From positions 2,604,001 through 2,668,000 of the forward strand of contig NZ_CP039121.1 of the NCBI RefSeq assembly GCF_014131735.1: a DNA stretch of 64,000 bases. The letters are read 5' to 3'. Shown piece by piece: positions 28,178 to 37,505 of the stretch. The notes under the pieces were generated by a model that saw only the letters and a list, made by a program, of their open reading frames with translations, had not been told where the DNA came from and searched no databases. The stretch is from Lactiplantibacillus plantarum (GTDB taxonomy: Bacteria > Bacillota > Bacilli > Lactobacillales > Lactobacillaceae). Every line of letters starts with the position of its first letter. The first letter of the stretch is position 1. Both the position numbers and the translations under genes were made by a program.

Positions 28178-29125
28178 TTACTTGTGAGAATCATGCACGG
28201 AATTCGTTTTGATCAACTTGTTCAAGTTATCGTCAAAGACCTTGGTCGCATCGTAGCCCATGCTCTCGGCCCGAAAGTTCATGGCCGCTGCTTCGATAAT
28301 GATTGCTAGGTTACGTCCAGTCTTAACTGGAATCGAGATTTCAGGAACTTCAACATCAAAGAATTTCCGGTTCTGTTCTCCATTTCCTAGTCTATCAAAT
28401 TGCTTATCAGGCGTCCAATTCTCAAGGTGCACGATAAGGTCAATGTCGGTATCTTGACGAACAGCCCCAGCGCCAAAAAGATTCATAACATCAATAATTC
28501 CGATACCTCGAATCTCCAATAAGTGATTCAAGATTGCGGGTGCTTCACCGACAAGCGTTTGTTCATCCTGTTGATAGACATCGACCCGGTCATCAGCAAT
28601 CAAACGATGCCCCCGTTTGACTAATTCCAGGGCCGTTTCACTCTTCCCAACACCGGAATCACCAGTAATCAGCACACCTAATCCATAGATGTCAACTAAT
28701 ACCCCGTGGACAGATTGTCGTTCAGCTAATTTACCTTCCAAGTAATTCGTCATATTACTTAGAATCCGTGATGATGTCATTTTCGTTCCTAAAATCGGCA
28801 CGCCATTTTCCTCACCGGCTTGCACGAGTTCTTCTGGAACGGGTAACCCCGTTGAAATGACGAACGCGGGTGTGGTTAACTGACACATCTTACGAAAAAT
28901 CATCAGTCGTTCATCATGACTCATATTTTTCGAATAAGCGGTTTCAGTTTTACCTAGCAATTGCACTCGTTCACGAGGATAGTAGTTGAAGTAACCGGTC
29001 AACGCCAGCCCCGGACGTGAAATGTCGCTCGTTGTAATATCTTTCTTTTCTAATAAGTCAGCGCCATGATACACATCCAGGCGCGTATTTTTCACCAAAT
29101 CGGCAACGGTTACACTTCCTGCCAA
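28178..29125 (-). CDS. hprK: HPr kinase/phosphorylase
   Basis: Phosphorylates HPr on Ser46 and reverses it, governing CcpA-dependent catabolite control. Walker A GDSGVGKSE, the following RLIADDRVDV region and the HprK signature LEIRGIGIIDVMNLFG are all present. I chose TTG 29125, seven bases after AGGAGGG, giving MAGSVTVADLV and 315 residues, the family length. The frame stays open to ATG 29188, itself seven bases after AAAGGG, so a 21-residue longer form is possible; that stretch overlaps a terminator-like hairpin. First gene of hprK-lgt-gpsA-galU. Confidence 0.95.
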   Translation of the reverse strand: MAGSVTVADLVKNTRLDVYHGADLLEKKDITTSDISRPGLALTGYFNYYPRERVQLLGKTETAYSKNMSHDERLMIFRKMCQLTTPAFVISTGLPVPEELVQAGEENGVPILGTKMTSSRILSNMTNYLEGKLAERQSVHGVLVDIYGLGVLITGDSGVGKSETALELVKRGHRLIADDRVDVYQQDEQTLVGEAPAILNHLLEIRGIGIIDVMNLFGAGAVRQDTDIDLIVHLENWTPDKQFDRLGNGEQNRKFFDVEVPEISIPVKTGRNLAIIIEAAAMNFRAESMGYDATKVFDDNLNKLIKTNSVHDSHK

Positions 29126-29153
29126 AAGAATCCCTCCTAATTGTTCCACTAAT

Positions 29154-29218
29154 AAAAAAGTGTGGCCCGCGTTGTCCAGTCGCGCCATTACGCTACCCTT
29201 TCAAGCGGCCACACTTTT
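29154..29218 (-). terminator. Terminator-like hairpin just before hprK
   Basis: Minus-strand arms AAAAGTGTGGCC (29218-29207) and GGCCACACTTTT (29165-29154 region) enclose a loop of about 39 bases and are followed by T-rich sequence. It may end the pspC-yvlD unit, but it also lies inside a possible extended hprK frame, so attenuation is conceivable. Confidence 0.7.
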
Positions 29219-29270
29219 ATGACTGAAAACGGATTATTTCTATCTTCTAATCTTAGCACTTTAAAGCGCT

Positions 29271-29636
29271 TTATTCACCATCAACGCCGTCTTTCGCGAA
29301 AAAGTTGGAAACAATCACGTTAGCAATTGACATGAGAATCGAAACAACCATCGCCATGCCAAAACTCGAAAAGCCGAAATTGGCCTTACCCACAACGTAG
29401 GATGTCATCTGAAGCATAAAACCATTGATGACAATACTGAATAGCCCGAGTGTCAATAACGTAATCGGTAACGATAATAACAGCAAAAACGGCTTAATAG
29501 CGGCGTTTAAAATTGCAAGCACAAAACTGGCAATTAAAGCCATCCACACACTTGCAACGTGAAAACTGCTCTGAAAAAAGCCAGCAATCGCAATAAATAA
29601 GATTGTATTGATTAAAATTCGTTTCCAAAAGCCCAC
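29271..29636 (-). CDS. YvlD-like four-helix membrane protein (phage holin superfamily IV)
   Basis: 121 residues, about four membrane helices, with the FLLLLSLPITLLTLGLFSIVING core characteristic of the YvlD/PF04020 family shown here by LSLPITLLTLGLF. Members pair with PspC-type genes in Firmicutes and take part in envelope-stress responses; the holin name is historical. It starts 21 bases after the PspC gene. Function here is inferred from the pairing. Confidence 0.8.
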   Translation of the reverse strand: MGFWKRILINTILFIAIAGFFQSSFHVASVWMALIASFVLAILNAAIKPFLLLLSLPITLLTLGLFSIVINGFMLQMTSYVVGKANFGFSSFGMAMVVSILMSIANVIVSNFFAKDGVDGE

Positions 29637-29657
29637 TGTATAATCACTCCATTAATC

Positions 29658-29969
29658 TTAGTGACGCGGATCATCCTCTTCATGAACGTTATGAATCTCT
29701 TTGCGCCCATGCGCTTGCGGTTTAGCTTGAGTACCGGTACTTTGCCGCATCTGTTCGAAGAAACCCGTATTGTCTGGTTTACTTGGGATAATTGTCATTA
29801 ATACTAAGTATACCAAAACACCAAAGCCATGGGTAACCAAGGTTAAAATAACGTAGAGTACTCGTAGAATCGTTGCATTCCAGTTCAAATATTCAGCAAT
29901 GCCCCCGAGGACGCCGGCGAAAACGCGATTATTAGATTTAGTTAACTTTTGTTTTGTATTTGATTTCAT
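29658..29969 (-). CDS. PspC-domain envelope stress protein (YvlC-like)
   Basis: 103 residues. The PspC domain occupies about residues 12-64 (RVFAGVLGGIAEYLNWN, then a hydrophobic helix ending LMTIIPSKP), followed by a charged His- and Glu-rich tail. PspC proteins are small membrane sensors of envelope stress. It forms a two-gene unit with the YvlD-like gene. A phoU terminator lies directly upstream. Confidence 0.88.
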   Translation of the reverse strand: MKSNTKQKLTKSNNRVFAGVLGGIAEYLNWNATILRVLYVILTLVTHGFGVLVYLVLMTIIPSKPDNTGFFEQMRQSTGTQAKPQAHGRKEIHNVHEEDDPRH

Positions 29970-30013
29970 CGTTAGACGCTCCTTATCAGTTTATCTAACC
30001 ATATCTTACTAAT

Positions 30014-30048
30014 TGTAAAAGCCGGTTGCAAACTAGACGACCGGCTTT
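30014..30048 (-). terminator. Terminator after phoU, end of the pst operon
   Basis: A nine-bp stem AAAGCCGGT/ACCGGCTTT with a 13-base loop is followed by TTT, 21 bases beyond the phoU stop. Confidence 0.8.
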
Positions 30049-30068
30049 AAGCAATTATTTATGATTAG

Positions 30069-30743
30069 TTACACTAAATTAGAACTTTCTGGATTCAATT
30101 CGATAATCTCACCAGTATTCAAATACACGATCCACTCACCAATATTAGTTACTAACGCCCCGATGCGCATTAGGTAAGTTGCAACATTCAGGTAATCCGT
30201 GGAACCGATGACCGTCTCAGGATGGCGCTCCATCTTGGAGATCCCCTTCTCATTAATACGATCATACATCTCCCCGACTTTTGCGTCTTTAGCTGCGACC
30301 CGGCGTGCTTCCTGATCATCACTTTTGACGTAAGCTGCCAACATCTCTTCGACCATCTTTCGCACGCGATTCCCCATTTCTGATAACGCTGCTTCAATTT
30401 CAGGGACGCGCACATTTCCTTTGACCCGAATCGTAGCGTGAGCAATATTACGTGCATAATCGGCCATCCGTTCCAATTCAGAGACGGCTTTCAAAATGGT
30501 GACAATTTCTCGCAAATCAGAAGTGACGGGTTGGTATAACGCAATCATCTCAAATGATTTCTGTTCTAGTTCAACTTCCCGTTGGTTGATTTTAGCATCA
30601 TTATCAATGATTTCTTGTGCGAGGTCGCGGTCATGGTCGATAAACGCCTTGACTGCCTTTTCAATCGTCTCGCTAACCATCATTCCCATTTCAGTGAAGT
30701 TTGCATCAATATCGTTTAGTTCATCATCAAAAAGTCGTCGCAT
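30069..30743 (-). CDS. phoU: Phosphate transport regulator PhoU
   Basis: 224 residues, two PhoU helical repeats with the acidic metal-binding helices typical of the family (ELERMADYARNIA in repeat 1 and YLMRIGALVTNIGEW in repeat 2). It links the Pst transporter to the PhoR kinase and restrains the Pho response when phosphate is plentiful. ATG follows AGGAGG at eight bases. It is the last gene of pstSCABB-phoU. Confidence 0.95.
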   Translation of the reverse strand: MRRLFDDELNDIDANFTEMGMMVSETIEKAVKAFIDHDRDLAQEIIDNDAKINQREVELEQKSFEMIALYQPVTSDLREIVTILKAVSELERMADYARNIAHATIRVKGNVRVPEIEAALSEMGNRVRKMVEEMLAAYVKSDDQEARRVAAKDAKVGEMYDRINEKGISKMERHPETVIGSTDYLNVATYLMRIGALVTNIGEWIVYLNTGEIIELNPESSNLV

Positions 30744-30755
30744 GTTTTTTTCCTC

Positions 30756-31511
30756 CTAACCAAATCGTCCTGAAATATAGTCATTGGTTTCCTGTTTAAC
30801 TGGATTCATGAAAATCTGTTTCGTGTCGTTGACCTCAATTAATTCACCATTCAGGAAAAACGCCGTTCGGTCAGAAATTCGTGACGCCTGTTGCATGTTA
30901 TGCGTAACAGTTATGATAGTGTAATCCTGGCGCAAATTCAATAGGGTTTCTTCAATCATCCGACTCGATATCGGATCAAGTGCACTAGTGGCCTCGTCTA
31001 AAAGGATAATATCAGGTTCGACGGCTAGGACGCGTGCGATACAAACCCGTTGTTGTTGCCCACCAGACAATGATAGCGCATTGGCATGCAACCGGTCCTT
31101 AACTTCATCCCAAATTGCAGCCTGCTTCAGACTTTTTTCTACCGCCGCGTCTAAGCGTTCTTTATCATGGACTCCTGCCAACCGTAACCCGTAAATGACA
31201 TTCTCATAAATTGAGAATGGAAAGGGATTCGGCTGTTGAAACACCATGCCGATTTCTTTACGCAATTGAACCGTATCGGTCGTGGGCGCATAAATATTGT
31301 GACCATTGAAGTTCACCTCACCCGTGATCGTTACATTAGGAATCAGATCGTTCATCCGGTTCAAGCAACGTAAAAAGGTGGATTTACCACAGCCAGAGGG
31401 CCCAATCAAAGCCGTGATTCCTTTATCATCAAAATCAATGTTAATTCCTTTGAGGGCCTCTTTTTTACCATAAAATAATGATAAGTTCTCGGTCGTTAAA
31501 ATTGTACTCAT
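30756..31511 (-). CDS. pstB: Phosphate ABC transporter ATPase PstB (second copy)
   Basis: 251 residues. Walker [11 protein letters not shown]-loop [10 protein letters not shown], signature [16 protein letters not shown], Walker [14 protein letters not shown] (DEAT rather than DEPT/DEPA) and switch His VTHN are all present. It powers phosphate import through PstCA. ATG follows AGGAGG. It lies 11 bases after the other pstB; tandem pstB genes are usual in lactobacilli and bacilli. Confidence 0.96.
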   Translation of the reverse strand: MSTILTTENLSLFYGKKEALKGINIDFDDKGITALIGPSGCGKSTFLRCLNRMNDLIPNVTITGEVNFNGHNIYAPTTDTVQLRKEIGMVFQQPNPFPFSIYENVIYGLRLAGVHDKERLDAAVEKSLKQAAIWDEVKDRLHANALSLSGGQQQRVCIARVLAVEPDIILLDEATSALDPISSRMIEETLLNLRQDYTIITVTHNMQQASRISDRTAFFLNGELIEVNDTKQIFMNPVKQETNDYISGRFG

Positions 31512-31522
31512 GAACGGTCCTC

Positions 31523-32332
31523 CTATCCAAAGTTTCCGGAAATATAGTCATTCGTCAGATCAACCTGAGGATTGGTAAAAATCTCACCGGTCTCTGAGTA
31601 TTCTAGGACTTTGCCGAGGTTAAAGAACGCGGTATAGTCGCTAATTCGAGATGCTTGTTGCATATTATGCGTCACAATAATAATGGTATAATTCTGCTTT
31701 AGTTCTAACAAAGTATCTTCAATTTGACTTGTCGATACTGGATCCAAAGCACTCGCTGGTTCATCGAGCAGTAAAATGTCTGGCTTGATTGCAATTGCCC
31801 GAGCAATACAGAGTCGTTGTTGCTGCCCGCCAGACAGAGCTAACGCACTTTTATTTAAGTCATCTTTAACTTGGTCCCACATCGCCGCTTGCCGTAAAGA
31901 CCGTTCAACAATTTCATCCAAGTCTTGTTTCTTGTTCATTCCGCGCTGGCGGAGTGCAAAAGCAATATTCTCATAGATTGATTTGGCAAACGGATTAGGC
32001 CGTTGAAACACCATGCCAATGTGCCGGCGCATCTCATAGACATCAATATCATTACTGTTAATATCTAAGCCGCGATACATAATTTTGCCCTTAACCGTTG
32101 CAATACGGTCATTCATTCGGTTTAGCGAACGCAAGTAGGTTGACTTTCCGGAACCGGATGGGCCAATCAACGCACTAATCTTATAACGTTCAAACTGTAA
32201 ATCGCCCTCTGAAATAGCCTCGGATTTACCATAAAAGACGTGTAAATCCTCAGTTGAAAGCGCGATTTCATGATCTTTAGGATCAAACGCCATGATGTTA
32301 CGTTGTGTCGTCGTCATTGTGTTATCTGCCAT
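31523..32332 (-). CDS. pstB: Phosphate ABC transporter ATPase PstB (first copy)
   Basis: 269 residues from ATG 32332, which lies eight bases after AGGAGG (a TTG one codon earlier is less likely). Walker [11 protein letters not shown]-loop [11 protein letters not shown], signature [16 protein letters not shown] and Walker [14 protein letters not shown]. It has an N-terminal extension of about 25 residues compared with its neighbour. Operon member between pstA and the second pstB. Confidence 0.96.
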   Translation of the reverse strand: MADNTMTTTQRNIMAFDPKDHEIALSTEDLHVFYGKSEAISEGDLQFERYKISALIGPSGSGKSTYLRSLNRMNDRIATVKGKIMYRGLDINSNDIDVYEMRRHIGMVFQRPNPFAKSIYENIAFALRQRGMNKKQDLDEIVERSLRQAAMWDQVKDDLNKSALALSGGQQQRLCIARAIAIKPDILLLDEPASALDPVSTSQIEDTLLELKQNYTIIIVTHNMQQASRISDYTAFFNLGKVLEYSETGEIFTNPQVDLTNDYISGNFG

Positions 32333-32346
32333 CAAAACGGCCTCCT

Positions 32347-33231
32347 TTATTCAGCGGTTAAGTGTTTGTACAAGCGTTTGCCAAGCCAACGAGCTAAGAA
32401 GTTAAAGAGCAATACCGCAATAATTAATACGGCTGAAGCTCCCGCCGAAACGGCTTTCGCGTCCGGCATAATTCCTTCTGAGTTGATCTTCCAAATATGA
32501 ACGGCCAACGTTTCGGCTGGACGTAGTGGACTGAGTGGACTACTGATATCAAATGGATTCCAGTTACCAAAGTCCAAGGCTGGTGCACTTTGACCCGCAG
32601 TGTAGATTAAAGCTGCGGCTTCACCAAAGATCCGCCCGGCACTCAAGACGACCCCCGTTAAAATGCTTGGTAAGGCAGCGGGAACTACGATCTTCGTCAC
32701 TGTCTCCCAACGTGATAGCCCTAACGCGTAGCCGGCCTCCCGTTGATTATCTGAGATATTGGCGAGTGCTTCCTCAATACTCCGGGTTAAAATCGGTAAG
32801 TTAAACACGGTCAGCGCAAACGCCCCGGAAAGAATCGAGAAGCCTAACTTGAACTGCACTACAAAGAACAAGTATCCGAACAGCCCCACGACTACGGATG
32901 GCAATGAACTCAGAATTTCAATGGTCGTCCGAATCAGGCCAGTCACCGTATTTTGCGGCGCATATTCATTTAGATAGATCCCCGCACCCAGTGAAATCGG
33001 TAATGAAATCAATAACGCTAAAAATAGTAAGTAGAAGGAGTTAAACAACTGAATGCCAATCCCACCACCCGCTTCAAAAGCCAGGGCCGGCGACGTTAAA
33101 AAATGCCACGAAATTTTGGGCACCCCTTGGATCAGAATGTATCCCAATAGGGCAACTAAGATGATGACCACAAAGGCTGCGACGCCGTATAGCACGCCAG
33201 TGGCAATTTTATCGATGCGTTTAGCGTTCAT
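32347..33231 (-). CDS. pstA: Phosphate ABC transporter permease PstA
   Basis: 294 residues, about six membrane helices, with the permease coupling loop around EAGYALGLSRWETVTKIVVP. With PstC it forms the translocation channel. It overlaps the pstC end by 11 bases, a sign of coupled translation. ATG is preceded by AGGGG. Confidence 0.95.
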   Translation of the reverse strand: MNAKRIDKIATGVLYGVAAFVVIILVALLGYILIQGVPKISWHFLTSPALAFEAGGGIGIQLFNSFYLLFLALLISLPISLGAGIYLNEYAPQNTVTGLIRTTIEILSSLPSVVVGLFGYLFFVVQFKLGFSILSGAFALTVFNLPILTRSIEEALANISDNQREAGYALGLSRWETVTKIVVPAALPSILTGVVLSAGRIFGEAAALIYTAGQSAPALDFGNWNPFDISSPLSPLRPAETLAVHIWKINSEGIMPDAKAVSAGASAVLIIAVLLFNFLARWLGKRLYKHLTAE

Positions 33232-34150
33232 GGTTTAATTTCCCCTTTCGACCAATGTAGCGAATGACTAAGTTAAAGACTAAGGACATCAATAACAGGA
33301 TCATGGCTAATGACCACAATGCATTATTTTGTAATGAACCCATGACAGTGTTCCCGATTCCCATCGTCAAGATACTTGTCAAAGTTGCGGCTGGTGAAAC
33401 TAGGTTATGCGGCAACAACGTCGCGTTCCCAATCACCATTTGGACCGCCAGAGCTTCCCCAAAGGCGCGGGCCATCCCAAATACGACGGCAGTCAGCATG
33501 CCAGGAATGGCTGCCCGCAGGACGACTTTATAAATTGTTTGCCAGCGCGTCGCCCCTAGAGCTAGCGAGGCTTCTCGGTAATAACGGGGTACCGAATTCA
33601 GCGCATCCGCCGTCATTGACGTCACGGTCGGTAAGATCATGACAAATAGCACAAAGGTCCCAGAAAGAATCCCGTAGCCACTACCCCCAAACGTATTACG
33701 AACAAACGGTACGACAACTTGTAGCCCGATAAATCCATACACTACGGATGGAATACCAACTAATAGTTCCGTAACTGGCCGGAGAATCTTCGCCCCCCGC
33801 CGTGGTGAAATTTCGGTCATAAAGACCGCCGTCCCGATAGCAAACGGTGTGGCAATGAAGGCCGAAAGAATCGTAATCAAAAACGATCCAACAATCATCG
33901 GTAGTGCCCCCACAGCTGGTTGTCCATTCGTTCCGACTGTTCCGGGGTTCCACTGCGTCCCACTCAGAAATTGCCATAGATTAATGTGATTTTGAAAAAA
34001 GGTTGCTAACCCCCGTGATGCAACAAAGTAGAAAATCAAAAAGACAATCCCGACAATTAGCGCTAGACAAACTAGACTAATGGCCTTACCACGCCGTTCA
34101 ATTTTACTAGCAACTGATTTTTTTAATAAGCTTTCTCGAATTTTATCCAT
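33221..34150 (-). CDS. pstC: Phosphate ABC transporter permease PstC
   Basis: 309 residues, about six helices. The coupling motif is REASLALGATRWQTIYKVVL and the region RPVTELLVGIPSVVYGFIG is typical of PstC. ATG follows GGGAGAG. It lies ten bases after pstS and overlaps pstA. Confidence 0.95.
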   Translation of the reverse strand: MDKIRESLLKKSVASKIERRGKAISLVCLALIVGIVFLIFYFVASRGLATFFQNHINLWQFLSGTQWNPGTVGTNGQPAVGALPMIVGSFLITILSAFIATPFAIGTAVFMTEISPRRGAKILRPVTELLVGIPSVVYGFIGLQVVVPFVRNTFGGSGYGILSGTFVLFVMILPTVTSMTADALNSVPRYYREASLALGATRWQTIYKVVLRAAIPGMLTAVVFGMARAFGEALAVQMVIGNATLLPHNLVSPAATLTSILTMGIGNTVMGSLQNNALWSLAMILLLMSLVFNLVIRYIGRKGKLNHER

Positions 34151-34160
34151 GCGCTCTCCC

Positions 34161-35036
34161 TCATTTCATAACTGAAACTTTACCGGCCGCATTCCGCTGT
34201 ACTTGCATGTCATGGACCGAAATATAACCTAACTGCTTGACTAACTTCTGCTGAACAGCGGTTGATAAAATGTAATCAATAAATTTTTTGGTTAACTGAT
34301 TGGGGTGCTTCCCCGTATATAAATGTTCGTAGGACCAGATGTACCAGCGATTATTCCGCACATTTTTTTCGGTTGGCCGAATACCATCAACATTGACGGT
34401 CTGGACTGAGTTGTCTAAGTAAGAAAAAGCCACATAACTAATTGCGCCAGGTGTACTAGCAACAATTGACCGAGCTAATCCTGACGAATCTTGTTCTTGG
34501 GAATCAACACTCTGATTACCCTTTAAGGCGTATCGCTCAAATGTCTTCCGGGTTCCGGAGCCTTGAGCACGGTTAATTAACGTAATCGGTAAATTACGTC
34601 CACCAACTTCACGCCAATTCGTGACCTTGCCAGTAAAAATCTGAATGAGTTGCTGCTGCGTCAAATTGGTAATGCCCGCCTTTTTATTAACGATGGGGGC
34701 AATACCGACGACGGCTACCCGGTGATCAATTAACTTGCTCGCTGTAATGCCAGACTGTTCTTCGGCAAAAATATCAGAATTACCGATTGCCACGGCCCCC
34801 GCCTGAATTTGACTGAGTCCCGTTCCAGAGCCACCACCCTGCACATTGATAAACACACCGGTATGGTTGCTGCTGTATTGTTCACCGGCTGCTTCAACCA
34901 GTGGCTGTAAGGCCGTTGATCCAACCGCGGTAATTGATTCACTGGCACTAGTTCGATCACGATGTGTGTACCCTAATCCAACTAGTCCAATGATCGCGAT
35001 TAACACGATTAATTGGATGACCCGACTTTTTCTCAT
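34161..35036 (-). CDS. pstS: Phosphate-binding protein PstS, membrane-anchored without lipobox
   Basis: Extracytoplasmic phosphate receptor of the Pst transporter. 291 residues from ATG 35036, nine bases after GGAGG; the longer frame to 35057 contains that site. Phosphate-binding segments VGSTALQPLVEAAG, NVQGGGSGTGLSQI and NRAQGSGTRKTFE are conserved. The N-terminus has a hydrophobic helix (about 6-23) but no lipobox Cys (the region reads VGLGYTHRD), so it may be held by an uncleaved helix. A second PstS at 46426-47328 has a proper lipobox. Expression is probably PhoP-dependent through the boxes at 35074-35123. Confidence 0.94.
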   Translation of the reverse strand: MRKSRVIQLIVLIAIIGLVGLGYTHRDRTSASESITAVGSTALQPLVEAAGEQYSSNHTGVFINVQGGGSGTGLSQIQAGAVAIGNSDIFAEEQSGITASKLIDHRVAVVGIAPIVNKKAGITNLTQQQLIQIFTGKVTNWREVGGRNLPITLINRAQGSGTRKTFERYALKGNQSVDSQEQDSSGLARSIVASTPGAISYVAFSYLDNSVQTVNVDGIRPTEKNVRNNRWYIWSYEHLYTGKHPNQLTKKFIDYILSTAVQQKLVKQLGYISVHDMQVQRNAAGKVSVMK

Positions 35037-35069
35037 AACTATATACCTCCTACCCATTGTTCATATTCA

Positions 35070-35123
35070 ATAATACAAAGTTTGTGTAAATGCTTTATAT
35101 GAGTTTTGTAAAGATTGTGTAAA
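35070..35123 (-). promoter_or_regulatory. PhoP boxes and promoter of the pst operon
   Basis: Reading the minus strand, five hexamers lie exactly 11 bases apart: TTTACA (35123-35118), TTTACA (35112-35107), CATATA (35101-35096), TTTACA (35090-35085), TTTGTA (35079-35074). This is the spacing of PhoP half-sites on one DNA face. A -10, TATTAT (35075-35070), follows at once, as in PhoP-activated promoters. Confidence 0.85.
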
Positions 35124-35192
35124 CGTCGATATATTTTTAATTATTACCGGCTTTTAGCCCCCAATTATGAAAGGAAAATTAAAAAAGTGCAC

Positions 35193-35235
35193 AAAAAAAC
35201 GATTTTCAAGGTTTACATTTACCTTAAAAATCGTT
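35193..35235 (-). terminator. Terminator after phoR
   Basis: Minus strand: AACGATTTTTAAGGT, eight-base loop, ACCTTGAAAATCGTT, then TTTTT. It separates phoPR transcription from the pst promoter. Confidence 0.88.
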
Positions 35236-35380
35236 ATCAATTCGTCTGGCTTAATTACGACACATTCAATTCTCAACTAATGACATCTTTTGACTCAGCA
35301 ATACAACTCATACCGTCACCACGTCATCATTTGATAGACCACCAGTTACAATCAGAACTGTCCGTATGCTTAACGCCTTA

Positions 35381-36784
35381 CTACTGCTCGGAAGCACTCG
35401 CAGCTAGTGGCAATGTAACTGTCATAGTTGTCCCAACGCCCCGTTGACTGACAACGTCGATTGTTCCGTGCATTGCGTTGACCAATTCTTGAACAATCGC
35501 TAATCCGAGTCCAGTCCCACTCACAAGTTGCTGTGAACGTGACGGACTCGCCCGATAGAAGCGTTCAAAAATACGCTGTTGATCATCGGCACTGATACCA
35601 ATGCCCGTATCTTTAACTATCAGCGACCACGTTTGATGACTGACCATGGTGGCAATCGTCACGCTACCATGAGGTCGATTATACTTGATTGCATTCGTTA
35701 ACAGATTTTTGATGATCTGACTCAACTTCTGTGAATCGCTCGTTATCATTAGATCAGCATCGACTTGGTTATTGATCGTTAAGTGCTGACGTTCGATTGC
35801 CTGCTGAACTACAGCCAGTTCCTGTTCGATCAATGGTCGAACAGCAAGCGGAGCTAAGGTTAACATCGTCGTATTCTGAGCACGAATTCGCGATAGCGAC
35901 AGAACATCCTGAATGAGATCAATCAACCGTTGACTTTCATCCGCAATAATATGCAAGAATTGGTCAAGCGTGTCCGGATCATCCTTGGCACCACTTAACA
36001 ACGTTTCAGTGAAACCGGAAATGGCTGTAATCGGCGTCTTCAACTCGTGGCTAGCGTTGCTGACAAAATCATCCTGCATTTGTTCAATCATATAGACTTC
36101 AGTGATATCATACAACATCAGGACAATTTGAAATTGTGAACGATTGCCTTGGATATAAACGGTTGAAGCCTCGACAACCTGCGTGTTAGGCGCTGGGGTC
36201 AGCGTAATCGTTGCCCGTTGATTTTTGCCACTAGTAATCGTATCTTCAATCAATTTAGTCAACGCGTACAGCTGAATATCCTTGGTATAAATGTGGGCCA
36301 CCGTATTAACCGAGACTTGCAATAGTTCACTCATCGCCGGATTAGACAGTTGAACCTGTCGCCGGTGGTCAATGACCATCACTCCCACAGGCAAGTACCG
36401 CATAATCATCATTAACTCTTTTTCTTGCAGTTCCGCACGGCGCGTCTGACTTTTTTGATAACTCTCTAACTGGTTGACCGCTTGTGCTAGGCTGTATAAG
36501 GGGTCCGATTGTGGCAATAAGATATGTGGTGGAAATTGCTGGCTACTCATCTGACGAAGCTTAGCTTCCATACGGTCGATCGTGCGCTGCCGTTCACTTT
36601 GTTGCCGCCAAGCGATCAAGCCCTCGATTACTGCCAAAACCAGCCAAGCACCAACTAAACAACCGACTAGGCGCCAGGACCACTTAATTGGCGAAAAGTG
36701 CTGCAACACGACCAACACGATCAGAACCAGTAACACATTTTCCATGAGCAATAACCGTGTCGTCTGTTGCCAGCGATTATGCAT
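35381..36784 (-). CDS. phoR: Sensor histidine kinase PhoR of the phosphate two-component system
   Basis: A membrane histidine kinase with two N-terminal helices separated by only a short loop, a PAS domain (about 115-230) and a HisKA/HATPase core. H-box SNASHELKTPITA, N-box IIKNLLTNAIKYN, G1 KDTGIGIS, F-box IFERFYRAS, G2 SGTGLGLAI. The lack of a large outer domain fits PhoR enzymes that sense through Pst/PhoU. ATG 36784 overlaps the phoP stop by eight bases; a longer frame to 36811 exists. Confidence 0.93.
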   Translation of the reverse strand: MHNRWQQTTRLLLMENVLLVLIVLVVLQHFSPIKWSWRLVGCLVGAWLVLAVIEGLIAWRQQSERQRTIDRMEAKLRQMSSQQFPPHILLPQSDPLYSLAQAVNQLESYQKSQTRRAELQEKELMMIMRYLPVGVMVIDHRRQVQLSNPAMSELLQVSVNTVAHIYTKDIQLYALTKLIEDTITSGKNQRATITLTPAPNTQVVEASTVYIQGNRSQFQIVLMLYDITEVYMIEQMQDDFVSNASHELKTPITAISGFTETLLSGAKDDPDTLDQFLHIIADESQRLIDLIQDVLSLSRIRAQNTTMLTLAPLAVRPLIEQELAVVQQAIERQHLTINNQVDADLMITSDSQKLSQIIKNLLTNAIKYNRPHGSVTIATMVSHQTWSLIVKDTGIGISADDQQRIFERFYRASPSRSQQLVSGTGLGLAIVQELVNAMHGTIDVVSQRGVGTTMTVTLPLAASASEQ

Positions 36785-37505
36785 GGCCGTCACCCACAAA
36801 TTCGTAGCCAAAACCCCGGACCGTCCTGATCAACCGTGGCTGCTTGGGATCTGCTTCAATCTTTTCACGTAAATGTGAGATGTGAATATCAACGATCCGC
36901 GTCTCACTAGCATAGTCGTAGCCCCAGACGTGATTTAAAATCGCATCACGACTGAGAACCCGACCTTCTCGTTCAACAAAATACACAAGTAATTCAAATT
37001 CCTTTGGTGTCAAGCTGATATTTTTCCCGTTGCGCGCGACTCGGTATTTGTTTTGATCAATCTGTAAATCACCAACAAGCATTACCGCACGATTAGCAGG
37101 CGGCATGGGTGCCGGTGGTGTCACGGGCTCGTCCGGCGTTGTCCGCCGAATAACTGCTTTGATCCGAGCGAGCACTTCGCGGGGTGAAAACGGCTTGGTT
37201 ATATAATCGTCCGCACCTAATTCCAAGCCGAACACTTTATCAAACTCATCATTTTTAGCCGTCACAATAATAATAGGCGTCTGAACCTTTTCTTGTCGTA
37301 ACTTTTTTGTTACTTCCATTCCATCGAGTTTCGGCAACATCAAATCTAACAAAATACATGTAAATGATTGGGCCAGGCCTAATGACAACGCGTCCGCACC
37401 ATCCGTCGCCGTCACAACTTCGTACCCCGCCTGCTTCAAGTTATATGATAATAACGTGACGATAGCTGGTTCGTCGTCTACCACTAAAATCTTATCCATG
37501 GTCAT
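36777..37505 (-). CDS. phoP: Response regulator PhoP, OmpR family
   Basis: 242 residues. The receiver domain (1-120) shows the acidic pocket VVDDE, phospho-acceptor Asp in CILLDLMLP, and Lys in ITKPFS. A Pro-rich linker (about 126-136) leads to an OmpR-type winged-helix domain ending in TRIVDIHISHLREKIE and TVRGFGYEF. It should bind the 11-bp-spaced TTTACA boxes found before pstS, the second pstS and phnD. The first ATG overlaps the previous stop by one base. Confidence 0.94.
   Translation of the reverse strand: MTMDKILVVDDEPAIVTLLSYNLKQAGYEVVTATDGADALSLGLAQSFTCILLDLMLPKLDGMEVTKKLRQEKVQTPIIIVTAKNDEFDKVFGLELGADDYITKPFSPREVLARIKAVIRRTTPDEPVTPPAPMPPANRAVMLVGDLQIDQNKYRVARNGKNISLTPKEFELLVYFVEREGRVLSRDAILNHVWGYDYASETRIVDIHISHLREKIEADPKQPRLIRTVRGFGYEFVGDGHA

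Larger units (their letters stand above)
35058..35380. other. Region between phoR and pstS: Pho-box promoter and phoR terminator
   Basis: This 323-base gap holds the PhoP-type boxes and pst promoter (35070-35123) and the terminator of the phoPR unit (35193-35235). An open frame on the plus strand (35115-35447) crosses both of these and the 3' end of phoR and has no convincing start, so I do not call it a gene. Confidence 0.6.

Noticed and set aside
29255..29275. A cre-like palindrome, TAAAGCGCTTTA, near hprK
   Set aside because: It lacks the outer TG and CA of the cre consensus, lies across the yvlD stop and is far from a recognisable promoter.
35115..35447. A 110-codon open frame on the plus strand between phoR and pstS
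   Set aside because: It runs through the Pho boxes, the phoR terminator stem and the phoR 3' end, and has no ribosome binding site or recognisable composition.
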